Source: Lunularia cruciata (taxonomy: Eukaryota; Streptophyta; Marchantiopsida; Lunulariales; Lunulariaceae). From it: a stretch of 64,000 nucleotides of DNA. The translations under genes and the position numbers were made by a program. The stretch lies in contig OX419759.1 of NCBI GenBank assembly GCA_948567375.1, positions 62,969,493 through 63,033,492 of the forward strand, in the 5' to 3' direction. Positions 35,655 to 46,550 of the stretch are shown here, piece by piece; the stretch's first letter is position 1, and each line of letters starts with the position of its first letter. The notes under the pieces are model-generated. The model was given only the letters and a program-made list of their open reading frames with translations. It was not told the DNA's origin and did no database searches.

Positions 35655-36578
35655 TCCCAGTAGGTGGCTCAAATTCTCCTACTGGGATTCTTTGTTTCCC
35701 TGATCATTCTGTTCCACAAACTCCATCTGGGCAACTTGTCGAGGTCGCCCATTCCTAAGTGGACATTTAGCAATGCAATGTCCAACTTGGCGACAATAAA
35801 AGCAACCTCCATTTTGTCGTAATCTTTCTCTATCTGCTGTGCCAAGGGGTCTTCGTTGGATAGCATCAATCTCCATTGGTACCGGTTCTTCCACTCGTGG
35901 TATTGGTAGGTTTTGTGTAGGTCGAGGTCGAGACCAAGTTGTCACAACTAAGGAATCAAAATGCTCAGCCCATTGCATGGCTTCTTCTACGTTTTGTGGC
36001 TCTTGCATGGTCACCTCCAATCTGGTTTGTGACTTCAATCCTTGCACAAATCGATCCAGAACTTCACCTTCTTGGATATGTGGAATTTGCATGATGATAT
36101 TCTGAAATTGTGTGATGTAGCTTCTCACAGAGCCAATCTGCCTCAACTCCGCCAATTTATCTCGTGCAGCTCGGGTGGCATTTATAGTTTGAAATTGACC
36201 AAGTATTGTATCCTTGAATTCTGCCCATGTCAAAATTGGTATAACAATTTGTTGTTTAGCTCTTTTTACTCGGAATCGCCACCAAAGTTTTGCCACACCA
36301 TCCAACTGGCTAGAAGCCAAGAGAATTTGTTTCCACTCGTCTTGAAGATTGGTGGCTTCAAAGAAACGTTCACAGTCAAACACAAAATTCTCCATTGTGC
36401 TTGGAACATTCTTGCCTTCAAACACCTTGGGTTTTGGAAATCACATGTGATCTTCTCCATCTCGAACTGGCGCTCTGTCTATCTGTTCTCGTTGTTGCTG
36501 GTCTTGTTCATCCAACAATCGAGTAAGATGCTCGATTTGTTGTTGCATTGCAAGGATAACATCCGGTATTGCCGCCAT
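35655..36578 (-). pseudogene. gag: gag of Ty3/gypsy copy 3, one premature stop
   Basis: Starts at the ATG complementing 36576-36578 (MAAIPDVILAMQQQIEHL). An early stop lies near 36446, where copy 1 has an arginine codon: CGA has become TGA. After it the frame is open for 248 codons: capsid core (FVFDCERFFEATNLQ, LWWRFRVKRAK, YITQFQNIIMQIP) and an intact CCHC zinc knuckle CFYCRQVGHCIAKC. It ends just before the protease frame after a one-base shift relative to copy 2. The protein would form the particle that packages element RNA. Confidence 0.88.
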
Positions 36579-36833
36579 TGCTACTACCCTAATCCACTAC
36601 CCTCAATTTATCTAGTTGATTAACACATAGATACAACACATCCACCGTTCTCCATAAGTTACAACTAGAAGTATCAAGGGTTCCTTTGACACGGTGATCA
36701 TATATAGAAAATCCTACCCAAAGCGTGAGGTGATGAATTGTGTGAAATGATGCTTTGGTAATATCTGGACATGAAAGTCCCAATGGTTTGGTGGAAGTGG
36801 ATTTGGTGGTCCATAAATTCCATCCATCCCATT

Positions 36834-36848
36834 CCTGCTCTGATACCA
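36834..36848 (-). promoter_or_regulatory. Primer-binding site, initiator tRNA-Met type (copy 3)
   Basis: The minus strand reads TGGTATCAGAGCAGG one base from the 5' LTR. Twelve bases are complementary to the 3' end of initiator tRNA-Met. Confidence 0.88.
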
Positions 36849-36849
36849 A

Positions 36850-37275
36850 TGTAAAAGACCAAAACCAAGGAGAGAAATAGGAGAATGGAAACTCACATTG
36901 GGACACTTGAATGAGGGAAAAACTCCGAATGCCTAGCATGAGCTTTGGCTTTGGTATTTATAGGTAGCATACAAGGCCCTTGAGAAGCTTCTCAAGAAGC
37001 TTCCTCAAGCCGCTTTCTTAGAGTGCAAGCCAAGTTAACTAGGAAGCTTCTCAAGAAGCTTCCTTCTAGAAGCCGCCTACTTGTCGTGCAAGCTAAGCTA
37101 GTTGGAAGCTTCTAGAAGCTTCCTTCTAGAAGCTACTTACTTAAGGTGCAGGCTAAGCTAACCGGGAAGCTTCTCAAGAAGCTTCCTAGATACTTCCAGA
37201 ATATTCTAGGCTACTTTGTCTTATGTGCTACTTCGTAAGCCGACTAACTTCGTTGCTAAACTCCATATTGTTTCA
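36850..37275 (-). repeat. 5' LTR of copy 3
   Basis: Partner of the LTR at 31710-32135, same length. It ends TTTCA instead of TTACA on the plus strand (one terminal mismatch). It contains the same palindrome clusters and TATA-like box (about 36956-36966) and would drive transcription leftwards. Confidence 0.95.
37104..37133. promoter_or_regulatory. Perfect heat-shock-element-like array in 5' LTR of copy 3
   Basis: Identical array in the promoter-bearing 5' LTR, about 140-180 bases upstream (element direction) of the TATA-like CTATAAATACC. Imperfect neighbours GAAGCTTCTCAAGAAGCTTC lie on both sides. Confidence 0.6.
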
Positions 37276-38108
37276 CTATACCTTATCAATCAAAGATCCC
37301 TTTTGCTCATGAAGCCACAAGTACTCATAGTAAGTACTCCAAAAACTTGAAGGAGTTGCAATATCATCCGTGGTGCAAGGCATCCATGATACAATATCCT
37401 CTCCCAAATGCAAATAAGGCTCCTCTCTTGGACCACCTACAAGAGTCAACCAAGTCTGACTGGATCAAATAGCTTGCAAAGAAGATGCTCTCTCAGTTAA
37501 TTAAGTAGTAATCTCTCTAGCATGATGCACTATGGCTCAAGAACCTATAGTATGTGGTGGTGGTGGTGTAAGGAGGGCTCTCTTTATGGTAGGATCTCTA
37601 AATGGATTATGGATCTTAAGTTCCCATATGTGTAAACAAAGCCTTACTTTGGGTCTGAGTCTCCTTATCAACTAAACTAGCCTCTCTTTGAGCCCCTACC
37701 ACACCATAGGAATCATCACCATGATCTGTTTGAGTCCCTACCTCCTTTGGGAGAAACCCCCAAGGATAATGTAACATATCTACCTATTACCACTCTCTAG
37801 CCTCCTAGCAAGCATCCCTGTATGCTACCCTAAGAGTATCTAGCTGAGTACTCACCTCATGTACTTCCCTCCTAGTCTTCTCCAATAGTTTGATAGTAAT
37901 GGAAGACTCTCTCATATACCGTATCTCTTGAACTCTATATGCCTCTACTATCTCCTTGCTATCTCTCATAAGTCCTCCCAACTCAATGAGTTTTTCCACT
38001 TAAGTTCTCACATCACACACTCTCTCCTTAATAACTAAAACTAACTCTACTAACCACTCGCTCGTAGCACTCTCCTTAATACATAGATGCATCTCCTTCT
38101 TTGCTAGT

Positions 38109-38136
38109 CTTCTCTCTCTCTCTCTCTCTCTCTCTC
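38109..38136. repeat. (CT)n microsatellite
   Basis: Uninterrupted CT repeat of about 28 bases. Confidence 0.95.
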
Positions 38137-38363
38137 AAACACAATGTGTGCCTCAAGATGGAATTGCTACTCCTTCTATGCAAGTATGCTCTCATGCTTA
38201 GCTAACCTACTCTCACTCTCATTCAAAAGGTACTCCTCTAGCCTAATATGCTCCTCTCTCTCTCTCCTAATCTCCTCTCATGAGAGTACAACCCATTCTC
38301 ATCCATAGTGCACATGTGCTCCTCTCCAAGGATACTAGATAGTAACAGCAATGGAGGTGGCTC

Positions 38364-38365
<2 letters not shown>

Positions 38366-38432
<67 letters not shown>
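38366..38432. repeat. (CT)n microsatellite, 67 bp
   Basis: Uninterrupted CT repeat. On the minus strand it reads as an (Arg-Glu)n run inside an open frame, a by-product of the repeat. Confidence 0.95.
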
Positions 38433-38434
<2 letters not shown>

Positions 38435-39299
38435 TCCTATATGGATGATCATTGTGCTCATGGGTACCAAGTTTTGGTACATCAATACTTTGAGATATAT
38501 AGGGAGGATCATGAGGAGTGTGATCATCAAGGTGCTCATGGGAATTGGATTGTCTAATATCATGAGATGCACTTGTGTAAAATTTTCCAAACCATATCAA
38601 TCCAACAAACAATACCATGAATACAAATAGCAATTATCTAGGAGTTTGCAATAACAAAAAAATATATGTATATCTATAAAAATATTTAACATGTATATAG
38701 GGTTAACTAATCCAAACTCAAAGGTGCACTAAACTAAAAATAAACTCTCACTCATGAGTGTGCTCATCATGTCCAAGATCTCCCTTGTCTACCCTCTCAT
38801 GAATAGATATCTCGTCCTTTGCACCTCTAGTGCTATATGCAATCTCATCTTCTCTAAGAAGTCCACTATTCATGAATAAATGGGTGAAAATCTATCTCAC
38901 ATGTGATCCACACAAAATTATCTACCATCTGGGTGCCTAAGATGCCTCCAGACTACAACAAACTCCACCTCAATAGCTAACAACATAAGCTTAACCCAAT
39001 CAAAGTCCACTAAAGTAGATCATACGATCTTACTCTTCACTATGAGAATGATGTTCCCATGCACAACTTTAGGTCGTAGTGCCAGAATAAGTATTGAACA
39101 CAAGAGTTGGAAAAATGGTCTGAATGTTGGATATGCATAATGCCTATCTAGATATCTCCTAGCTATACTATCTCTTGTTGGAAACCAATCTTCCACCATG
39201 CTCTATGGAACTGTCTTCCTCCTCCTGAGTGTGGTCTTCCTCTATGAGTGACCCTCTCCCAAGTCCATGCAAAATTTGTGCACAATGCTACCTACAAAC

Positions 39300-41100
39300 A
39301 TGTAATCAAATAATCACACAAAAGAATTAAAAACTCACACAAAACCCATGAAGCATTTCTTGTGTTGTGCACATAAAGCTCAATTGTTGTACAAACCAAG
39401 CACAAGGGTTGTGTAAACCAACATAGGTCATGCAAAATAGGCACACATGTCATGCAAACTAGGGCCAAGTATGCAAAACACGTCTGTGTAGGCCACACAA
39501 ACCAACATCAGTGGTTTGCACAACTTGCACAAACATGGTTTGCATGGTAGGCCTTGTTTTGTACAACCTACGTTGGTTTGCAACTACACGGCCTTCTTGC
39601 AATTTGCAATTCTAATTTGACTTTGCAATTTGAAAAATATGTTTGCAATGTGATAGATATATATTATCAACTTACATGCAGTTTGGGATATTCAATGCAA
39701 AGTGTAATTTCAATCCTAATGCATCCAAATCTATTTCTCAAATGGACTCTACATCTTCTCTCATTTGATCTTTATCCAACCAACACTACTTCACATATGG
39801 CATGTACTCCACGATCACATGAAACCTGATCAACTAGGATTCTTTTGAGGTCTCCTCCATGTGTTCCATTTCAACATCTCTCTCATACTCCTCAATTGCC
39901 ATCTTGTTTGTCTTGCTCTTATGTTGTAGTCCGTCTCTCTTGCTTTTGCTTTGTCTCTCTTTCTCTTGCTCTTGCTCAATATGAAACTCAAAATTAATCC
40001 TCAAAAATGGCAATCTCCTCTCTTCTTCTTCTTCCCTCTACACCTCTTCTCTCTCTCTCACTCTGTCACTCTCCTCTTCACTTTTATGATTTGTACTTAC
40101 ACTCTCTCCTTTCACGATTTACACTTGCACTCTCTCTTGTGAATGCTCTTTGTCCCAAAATTCTCTCCTCTCTTCTCTTCCTTGATTCTCCTCTCTTTCT
40201 TGATTCACACCTGGCTCTCTCCTATTGAAAATGTGTCTTGAAACTCTTTCCTCTCTTCTCTTTCTTGATTCTCACAATTGCACTCTTGACTAAACTCTCC
40301 TCTCTTTCCCAATTTGTACCTGCTCTTTCTCTAGCTCCTACACTTGCACTCTCTCAATTCTCCTCTCCTCTCTTTCTAGATTCACACCCACTACAAATTC
40401 TTGTTTTTGAAACTCTAAAACATGTTGTGAATACTTTTTGTCGTGATGCTTTTTGTCTAAAACTCTCTCCTCTCCTCTCTTTCCCAATTTCTTGCACCTG
40501 CACTTTGCACATGCTGGTACAAATTCCTTTATGTCCTCTCTTTGATCAATGTCATCTATCCTTCCTTTAAAATACGGACTTTGTTTCTAGTTTTTATCAA
40601 TTTGAACTTTCTTCCTATTTTCCCTCTCTCCAATTTTGGTCAATTTTGAATTTGTGCTTTGATATGAACTCCTCAATTTGAATTTGTATTCCATTCAAGT
40701 CTTCTTCAAAAAAAATACTTCCTCTTTTCCTATTTCTTAAACCTTACCTCTTCACCCTTCTCTTGAATTTCTCTTCAATCCTTGGCTAGCGGTCAATAGT
40801 ATCCTCATTTCTCTCAAACTAAACTTTTGAATTTATCTACCATTTTGGGTAGCTAAACTTGAACTCACCTTCTAATTTCCTTGAACTCTCCAGATTTTGG
40901 CCACTCTTCATCTCTCTTAGCTTTTGTTCCTCATTTTTATTGGTATAAACTAGTGCCCCTAATATCTTTGCAACCCTTCCAACCACCAATGACACAACAT
41001 CTATATTTTTTTCCAGTCCTATCATTCAACTATCTCCTTAACTCTCCATGATCATCCTTTATACATCTGATTTATGTTACTCCATAATTCATGGATTCTC
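39300..41100. other. Pyrimidine-rich non-coding stretch
   Basis: Between about 39900 and 40560 the plus strand is strongly CT-rich with recurring CTCTCTT and CACTCTC words and loose repetition of phrases such as TTGATTC.CAC. Open stretches here are low-complexity Leu/Ser/Phe reads. No gene. Confidence 0.5.
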
Positions 41101-42260
41101 AACTTTCCTCACTCTTGACTTCTACCAAAATACTCACCTTCTCTTACCAAAATCCTCACACACCACCTTCAGAAATGTCTACACACACCTTCCAACCACA
41201 TGAAGATTACCTTTGCAAATGCCTATACATATGAGTCACCATGCAACCACATTGGGTTTACCTTTGCGAATGCCCATGCATATAGCTCAACCACACACCA
41301 CCCAAAATACTCACCTTTTCTTCCTAAAATACTCATGCACTACCTTTGCAAATGTACACCGTGTAACCACACATAGCCCAAAATATTCTCCTTCTCTTCC
41401 CAAAATACTCACACATCACCTTCACAAATGCACATTGTGACCACATTGGGTTGTACTACCAATAGCTAGATAGATGATCTAGAGATGAAATTGGTTTGGT
41501 GACATCTGGAAGGATAGTTTATATGATGTACTAAGTAGATAGCTAGAGGTATCACCAAAAGAGTACTTCTACTTATAGGCCAGAAATCAAAACATGCTTG
41601 GAAACTTTAGAATCAATAGCTAGGCATATGATCTGGAGGTTAAACTTGGGGTGGTAACATCTAGAAGGATGTTACACATAATGGAGAATGTAGATCAAAT
41701 AGACATATCACCAAAAGAGCACTTCTACTAGTAGGGCAAAAGCCAAAATAAGCCTAAAAACTTCACGGGCAATTTTGGAGGCCTAAACAAATGAATTAGG
41801 ACTCAAATTTGTGAAAAATTTCCCCCCAAGTAAGGATAGGCTAGTCTTTCCTTCCCCCTTGGTTTATCTCACCAAGAGCTTTCCAAAAACACCTCACCCA
41901 CATGATTTTGAGATTCTTACAAGAAGATTCTTTAAAAGATTTCCTCTGATCAAAGCCTATTTGACCAAACAGATGGGACCATGACAAACATGTCACCCAT
42001 CCAAGCAAGTAATCTAAGGGTGTAGCTTGCTGACAGGTCACCTGTCCATGTACCTAATCCTATGGTGAGCTTCCTTGGAGGAGATCCTCCCCAGCTATAT
42101 AAAAAAAGAGAAGGTGCTCCTTTGGGGCATTAGAGGACCAAGGATGAAATCTATGTTTTCTTTCTTGTATCTCTCTTGAAGAGTTCTCTTGTCCTCAGAG
42201 TACTACATGGGTTTACCTTCACAAATGAACACACATAGCCCATGCATGTCATGCAACCAC
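41100..42260. repeat. Degenerate satellite-like tract, split by a solo LTR
   Basis: Recurring phrases (CCAAAATACTCACC, ACCTTTGCAAATG, ACCACATTGGGTTTACCTT, CATAGC) reappear in varying order between 41100 and 41451 and resume at 42208. The solo LTR copy S4 lies between. Confidence 0.65.
41452..42207 (+). mobile_element. Solo LTR, family S, copy S4
   Basis: A 756-bp plus-oriented copy, TGTACTACCA at the start and GTACTACA at the end. Flanked by a perfect TGGGT duplication (41447-41451 and 42208-42212). Removing it and one TGGGT restores the phrase ACCACATTGGGTTTACCTT, which occurs intact at about 41238. Confidence 0.92.
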
Positions 42261-42354
42261 ATTAGGTTACCATGCCAATTTAACACAACTATCACACAAT
42301 TGAACCAAGCACAAGTGTAATATTTCATTCCAAGTGCATAAAAGCTACTCTCAA

Positions 42355-42500
42355 GGTACATAAATAGATAAATTATTCCAAGTGAATCAAACTCACTCAA
42401 AGTACGTAAATAGAAGAGTAGGCTAAAACCCAATCAAAGTACATAAATAGACAGACAAAGTATTCCAAGTGAATCAAACTCACTCAAATTATGTAAAAAA
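42355..42500. repeat. Two-unit tandem repeat (~80 bp)
   Basis: The phrase TATTCCAAGTGAATCAAACTC occurs twice (about 42373 and 42460), each followed by ACTCAAA and preceded by a TACATAAATAGA-type phrase. Confidence 0.75.
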
Positions 42501-42718
42501 AAGAATTTTGGTTGAAAAATATTAGGTTGAATCAAAACACACTTGAAGTAGATAAAAATATTCCTTGGTTTTGGATGTTATAAAATATATTACATTGTGC
42601 GGGACCTCATATGGGCCAAACAATTTTGCATTACATAACTTCTCATTTCTTCTTGGTTCTCTCCATGGTACTCAAAGGCTCCTTGGTCCACACTTTGCTC
42701 TTCATTTCCCATCTAAAT

Positions 42719-44118
42719 CTAAATCATCAAGGTCCTTTCTACCCAATTATCTGCACAATTAATGAGAAAGTTATGAAGAATAATACACACTGTCACCCAT
42801 CTTAATAGATCTACATTTTGTCTTGAATCATTTAGTTGTACTCTTATTTCCTTAAGCAAATTCCATCTAGCTTTTAGAATTCCAATACAGTGCTCATTTG
42901 CTACTCTAGCACATGCCAAACACTTATTAAAATTGGCCTTGTTGCCTTAACAAGCTTGTTTGAAGTAGGGAACTAAATGTGCAATATGAATATAACCTAA
43001 ATTCCCTAGCAGAAATTGATTGTTATGAAACAAGTTACACTCTCTCCTTATATTCAAATTCATCCATACAGGTGATTTTTTATGCATGCAATGTTGTGGC
43101 AAGAACCCAACCAATTCACAAAGTTACAAGTTGTATCATTACTTATTTACACCTTACATACATCAATATTACCATTTTAATGTTATCAACAATATTGAAC
43201 AAAACATTAATTCTTACCTCATGCAAATTGAATCATTCATCTCTTGTGATTGCATACAACTTGACCACTAATAGAGTAAAATCCCTTCCAACAAAGATAT
43301 ATTTCACCATCCACTTTGGGTTGTTGTGACAGTCTGAATAAAATCCCATCCACTAAACCTACACACAAAGGGAATCCTTTTTGTACAAAAATGGTAGAAA
43401 TTCTTGACCTCTTCTCTATATCCGGCCATTTTACCTCCTTGCTCAATATAGAAATAATTTTTATCATTACTCATTTTGTAAACACCAAATTATAAACTGC
43501 ACTAATTCCTAATAAATTTAACTCTCTTGTCACACTTGCTCCATTACCATGATGGTTGAAACTATCAAGAGCAAGGGCAACTTGCATCCATGTAGAAGTC
43601 TGTATTCTTCTAGATGGTTTTTAAATACTCTATGGTTTTGTGTAACATTTATTAAAGCTTGAAATGATGATAAATACATTCTAGTAAGTTTTCTAAATGC
43701 TAGAGCATCCAATCCTCAAAAATATTTCAATATAAACTCACTGCTTTGTATACATTGCACTCTATCTTGTATCTAACGGGATTCCAAGGTATAATTCTAC
43801 TTTCTTGTGAGTACACCAATATACTCTTTCTTCATCATCTGAGCTCCATTCATTCCATTCAAGCAACTCATCGAGATGGTCATTCTCCATTTCCACATGA
43901 AACATCAACTTGATTGATTTTGCAATTTGCTTCATCATAATAATGCTAATGCTTGTGCGAGGCCTCCTTGTGGCTTGGATCTGACTATAATGACTAAAAT
44001 GCTTTTGGATTAAACTATAGAAGTCATTGGTATTGAGAGAATTGCAAGGTATTCTAGAGCCAAGAGTAAGGAGTAATGGGATCTCGGATTCCACCATCAA
44101 AATTGCACTCACATACAT
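42719..44118 (-). pseudogene. PIF/Harbinger-type transposase, dead
   Basis: Minus-strand blocks appear in the order of this DDE transposase family. An N-terminal region (44118-43762) is followed by ALALDSF..HGNGASVTRELNLLGI across a frameshift (43590-43500). Next is GFPLCVGLVDGILFRL...DGEIYLCWKGFYSISGQVVC (about 43380-43260, first catalytic Asp in VDG). Then come GSCHN (about 43115) and LLGNLGY (about 43010), where family members have Asp, so two acidic positions now read Asn. The last block is ARVANEHCIGILKARWN (42910-42850), with the catalytic Glu. Stops and frameshifts throughout. I could not define terminal inverted repeats. Confidence 0.72.
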
Positions 44119-44180
44119 TGCAATATCAAGACGAGCAAGGGTAAGGGGGGTTCGGATTCCACAATCTAATTTGCACTCAC
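44084..44180. repeat. Short direct repeat near the transposase
   Basis: TCGGATTCCAC(C/A)ATC followed by (A/T)AA(A/T)TTGCACTCAC occurs at 44084-44113 and 44151-44180. Confidence 0.65.
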
Positions 44181-44300
44181 CTTGCGCTCATAGGGTCTAT
44201 CAAGAAGAGGAGCAAAGAGCAAGGGTAGCTCGCAAGGGAACATGAGAACGCAAACGTAGTATGAGCCAAACAAGTGAGGTGGTGATGTTAGACTCACTAG

Positions 44301-44524
44301 TTGGATCAGCTTTGGCTCTCTTCTTAATGAATGCCATTAGCGTAGCAGGAATCAAAATTCAAAATTATGCAATGCTATGAAATTAATATATATAAATATA
44401 TGTTGGAAAAGTATATTAGATTAGCTTTAGCTCCCTTCTTAATAATGTCATTAGCAAGAATCAAAATTCAAAATAAAGCATTGTTATGAAATTAATGTAT
44501 ATAGATATATATTGGAAAAAATGT
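44301..44524. repeat. Two-unit tandem repeat (~112 bp)
   Basis: Units 44301-44415 and 44416-44524 share GATTAGCTTT/GATCAGCTTT, AATCAAAATTCAAAAT, TATGAAATTAAT and ATATATGTTGGAAAA-type ends. Confidence 0.85.
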
Positions 44525-46550
44525 ACTCCTCGTATAACTCTACTGGTAATGATTTCATGCCACCAAATAACTTTTACCATTATTGTAATGGATACTCATA
44601 CATAACCTTTTGATCTTGGGTTTTACTATCCATAAAAGTTATACCGATTATCCATTCCAACTTTTATGGAATCTTGCGGCTACCCCATAAATGCTATAAT
44701 TGAAACCCCTAATCTGGCTGATGTAATCGAGCGAGAGAATCAGGAAATTAAGGAGGAGTTGTCGCGTGACCAATGAAGACCACGGCTTCGACTCAACGCA
44801 TATTTCCTCGGTGCTTTTCTTATCCGGTCACCTGAACCCGTCATACCGGGCACTTGAAACCCGAATGTGGGGCTGCCGTTCCTGCGCATCAGGTGTGGCA
44901 GGAGCTTTCCGAGCCTGCTAATCCAATCCGCTTGTTTCTGCTAGTTCTCTCGTGTGACACGTGTCGTGTGTGGAGCTCATTCCTGGATAAGGAGATTTTA
45001 GCAGACTTGTCGCAACGACGTGGCCGACTCGGCGGTGGATAAAATTCATGAGTTGGAGGCACGGTGATGTGGCGCGTTTCGGCTTCAAGCCACCACGGCC
45101 GTAAGCGCTCACATGGCGCGGGTGATGATGATCTGTCAGCTGCCGACGCTGATTTTTAATGACGTCATCGTTTGACATGGCGGCTTAATGTAGACAAGGA
45201 ATTGGAAACAAGTTGGAGGAGCGCGAAAGCGGACGAACCGGGGCGAGATTTCTCGAGGCGGGGGACTCTGGTGGGAGCCCGAATATTACCTATTGGACCT
45301 AGCCCCATATTTATATTTGTGCCTAGCCACATTCTGTCTCTTTTGTCTCTCCTTGTTCGCTTGACGGGGTCTTCCTATCCTTCTTGTGTTCTATGTGGTC
45401 GCCTTTTCTTATAATATTGCCCGGAGTGGGGACGAGATCTTTGTCTGTCTTTTAGGTGACCTGGCCCCGAGCAAGGACTGAGGAACAAGGACTTCCTCTC
45501 CCATCCGATCGCTCATCGGACAATCCTTCAGAAGCCACGTAACCACCGTCGCGAGCGACTATCATCTTCCGGTGTGCAGCGCGAGCCCAAACACTGCATG
45601 AACTAATCGGAATGTAGGAAGTTTCGTACCTGCGGCCATCTGGTCCTCGTCGTCCTTCCCCCCTGTAAACCGAAACGTTCGCTGATCAGAGCAGAGGAGA
45701 GGAGGAAAGCACAAAGAGGCAGAGGTTGAGTTTTCCCTTTTTCCTCTTGTAGCGGTAGGTCTGATGAGGTCGTTCGTTCTCGGGTGGTCTTGTGAGGATT
45801 TAAGAGGATTGAGGTAGTAGCCTGGTCTTTTTCCGCGGAGCTGAGGTGGGGCATTAGACAGCAGCAGGGGAGGAACAGAGAGAGGAGAGGATAGATTGTG
45901 TAGTGCGCGATCTGATTGATAATATTATTAGTGGAGACCAAGCAGCTGATGATAGCTCTGTGTGTGCGACCGAAATCGGCCAGCAGAAGTGAGCCACTTA
46001 TCATTTTCCATTTTCGTATTGTGCAAGGCTACTTCGTTAGTTGGACGCCAACTCTTTTCCTTTTTATCTTGGGCTTGCTTGTCCCATTCTCCATAACACC
46101 TGTTGTGCTCATCGCGTTCCATATTTACCACGAACCGACGTCCACTCACATTCTCGTGTACAGGAAGCGTCCTCAGATTCCGAGGCATCAAGGGGATGTA
46201 CACTTGTGTGTGCTTAGAACTACCAGGCCTCTACTTGTTCCCGGAGCTCCCCCGACTGAAGTCTTGATTGATTTCGTTGCATCCTGTATGGTGTGCGGAG
46301 ATCTCCGTTTGAAGATCCGGATGTTACCCCGGTCCTCTGCCGCATATCGCTAAATCGAGTCAGACCCCGAAAGGTCCAGGGAGGGAACAGAAGTTTGATG
46401 AGCAGCATGCTTTAGAGACGAACAGTATTACGGCAAATCGTTCTTCTCGTTTGGTTATTAGACCTTCCACCCCTCTCTCATACCCTATATCTTGAGTGTT
46501 TCTGTACCTCCCCGCGCTGGACTGAAAGCACTTGCGAGAAAGGAGAGGCA
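44525..46550 (+). promoter_or_regulatory. Upstream region of the acyltransferase gene
   Basis: The composition turns less AT-rich here and stays so to about 53000. No other gene is supported on either strand: open stretches reach 145 codons but have no motif and overlap each other. A LINE-like 3' module sits at 45296-45415. The promoter and 5' untranslated region must lie here, but I cannot place the transcription start. Pyrimidine-rich text just upstream of 46551 and the start context AGGCAATGGC fit a plant start site. Confidence 0.45.
45296..45415 (+). repeat. LINE-like 3'-end module, about 1.1 kb upstream of the acyltransferase
   Basis: Reads GCCTAGCCACATTCTGTCTC, then TTGTCTCTCCTTGTTCGCTT, GACGGGGTCTTCCTATCC and CTATGTGGTCGCCTTTTC. 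Truncated at its 5' end, no coding remnant. Confidence 0.78.

Larger units (their letters stand above)
31710..37275 (-). mobile_element. Complete Ty3/gypsy chromodomain retrotransposon, copy 3
   Basis: A full-length 5566-bp minus-strand element. It has two 426-bp LTRs (31710-32135 and 36850-37275) and a perfect 5-bp target duplication CTATA (31705-31709 and 37276-37280). The initiator tRNA-Met primer site is at 36834-36848, and the purine-rich tract GCGGTGGGGGAATA abuts the 3' LTR. By eye the LTRs differ at about 9 of 426 positions (about 2 percent), 8 of them transitions, so the insertion is young relative to copy 2. Coding order is gag, protease, RT, RNase H, integrase, chromodomain, which places it in the chromodomain-bearing Ty3/gypsy group. 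Stops and frameshifts make it non-autonomous today. Confidence 0.95.
37276..39300. other. Gene-poor region with (CT)n tracts
   Basis: Continues the sequence interrupted at 31709. Minus-strand open stretches (37805-37999; 38238-38633) are charged or consist of Arg-Glu repeats made by the CT tracts. I recognise no gene. Confidence 0.4.

Noticed and set aside
38238-38633. Minus-strand 131-codon open frame with an (Arg-Glu)n run and a hydrophobic start
   Set aside because: The run is produced by a CT microsatellite, which has no stops in most frames. No other domain is present.
45603-46353. Open frames of 133-145 codons on both strands upstream of the acyltransferase
   Set aside because: They overlap on opposite strands and carry no motif, splice structure or start context. 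They probably cover promoter and 5' untranslated sequence.
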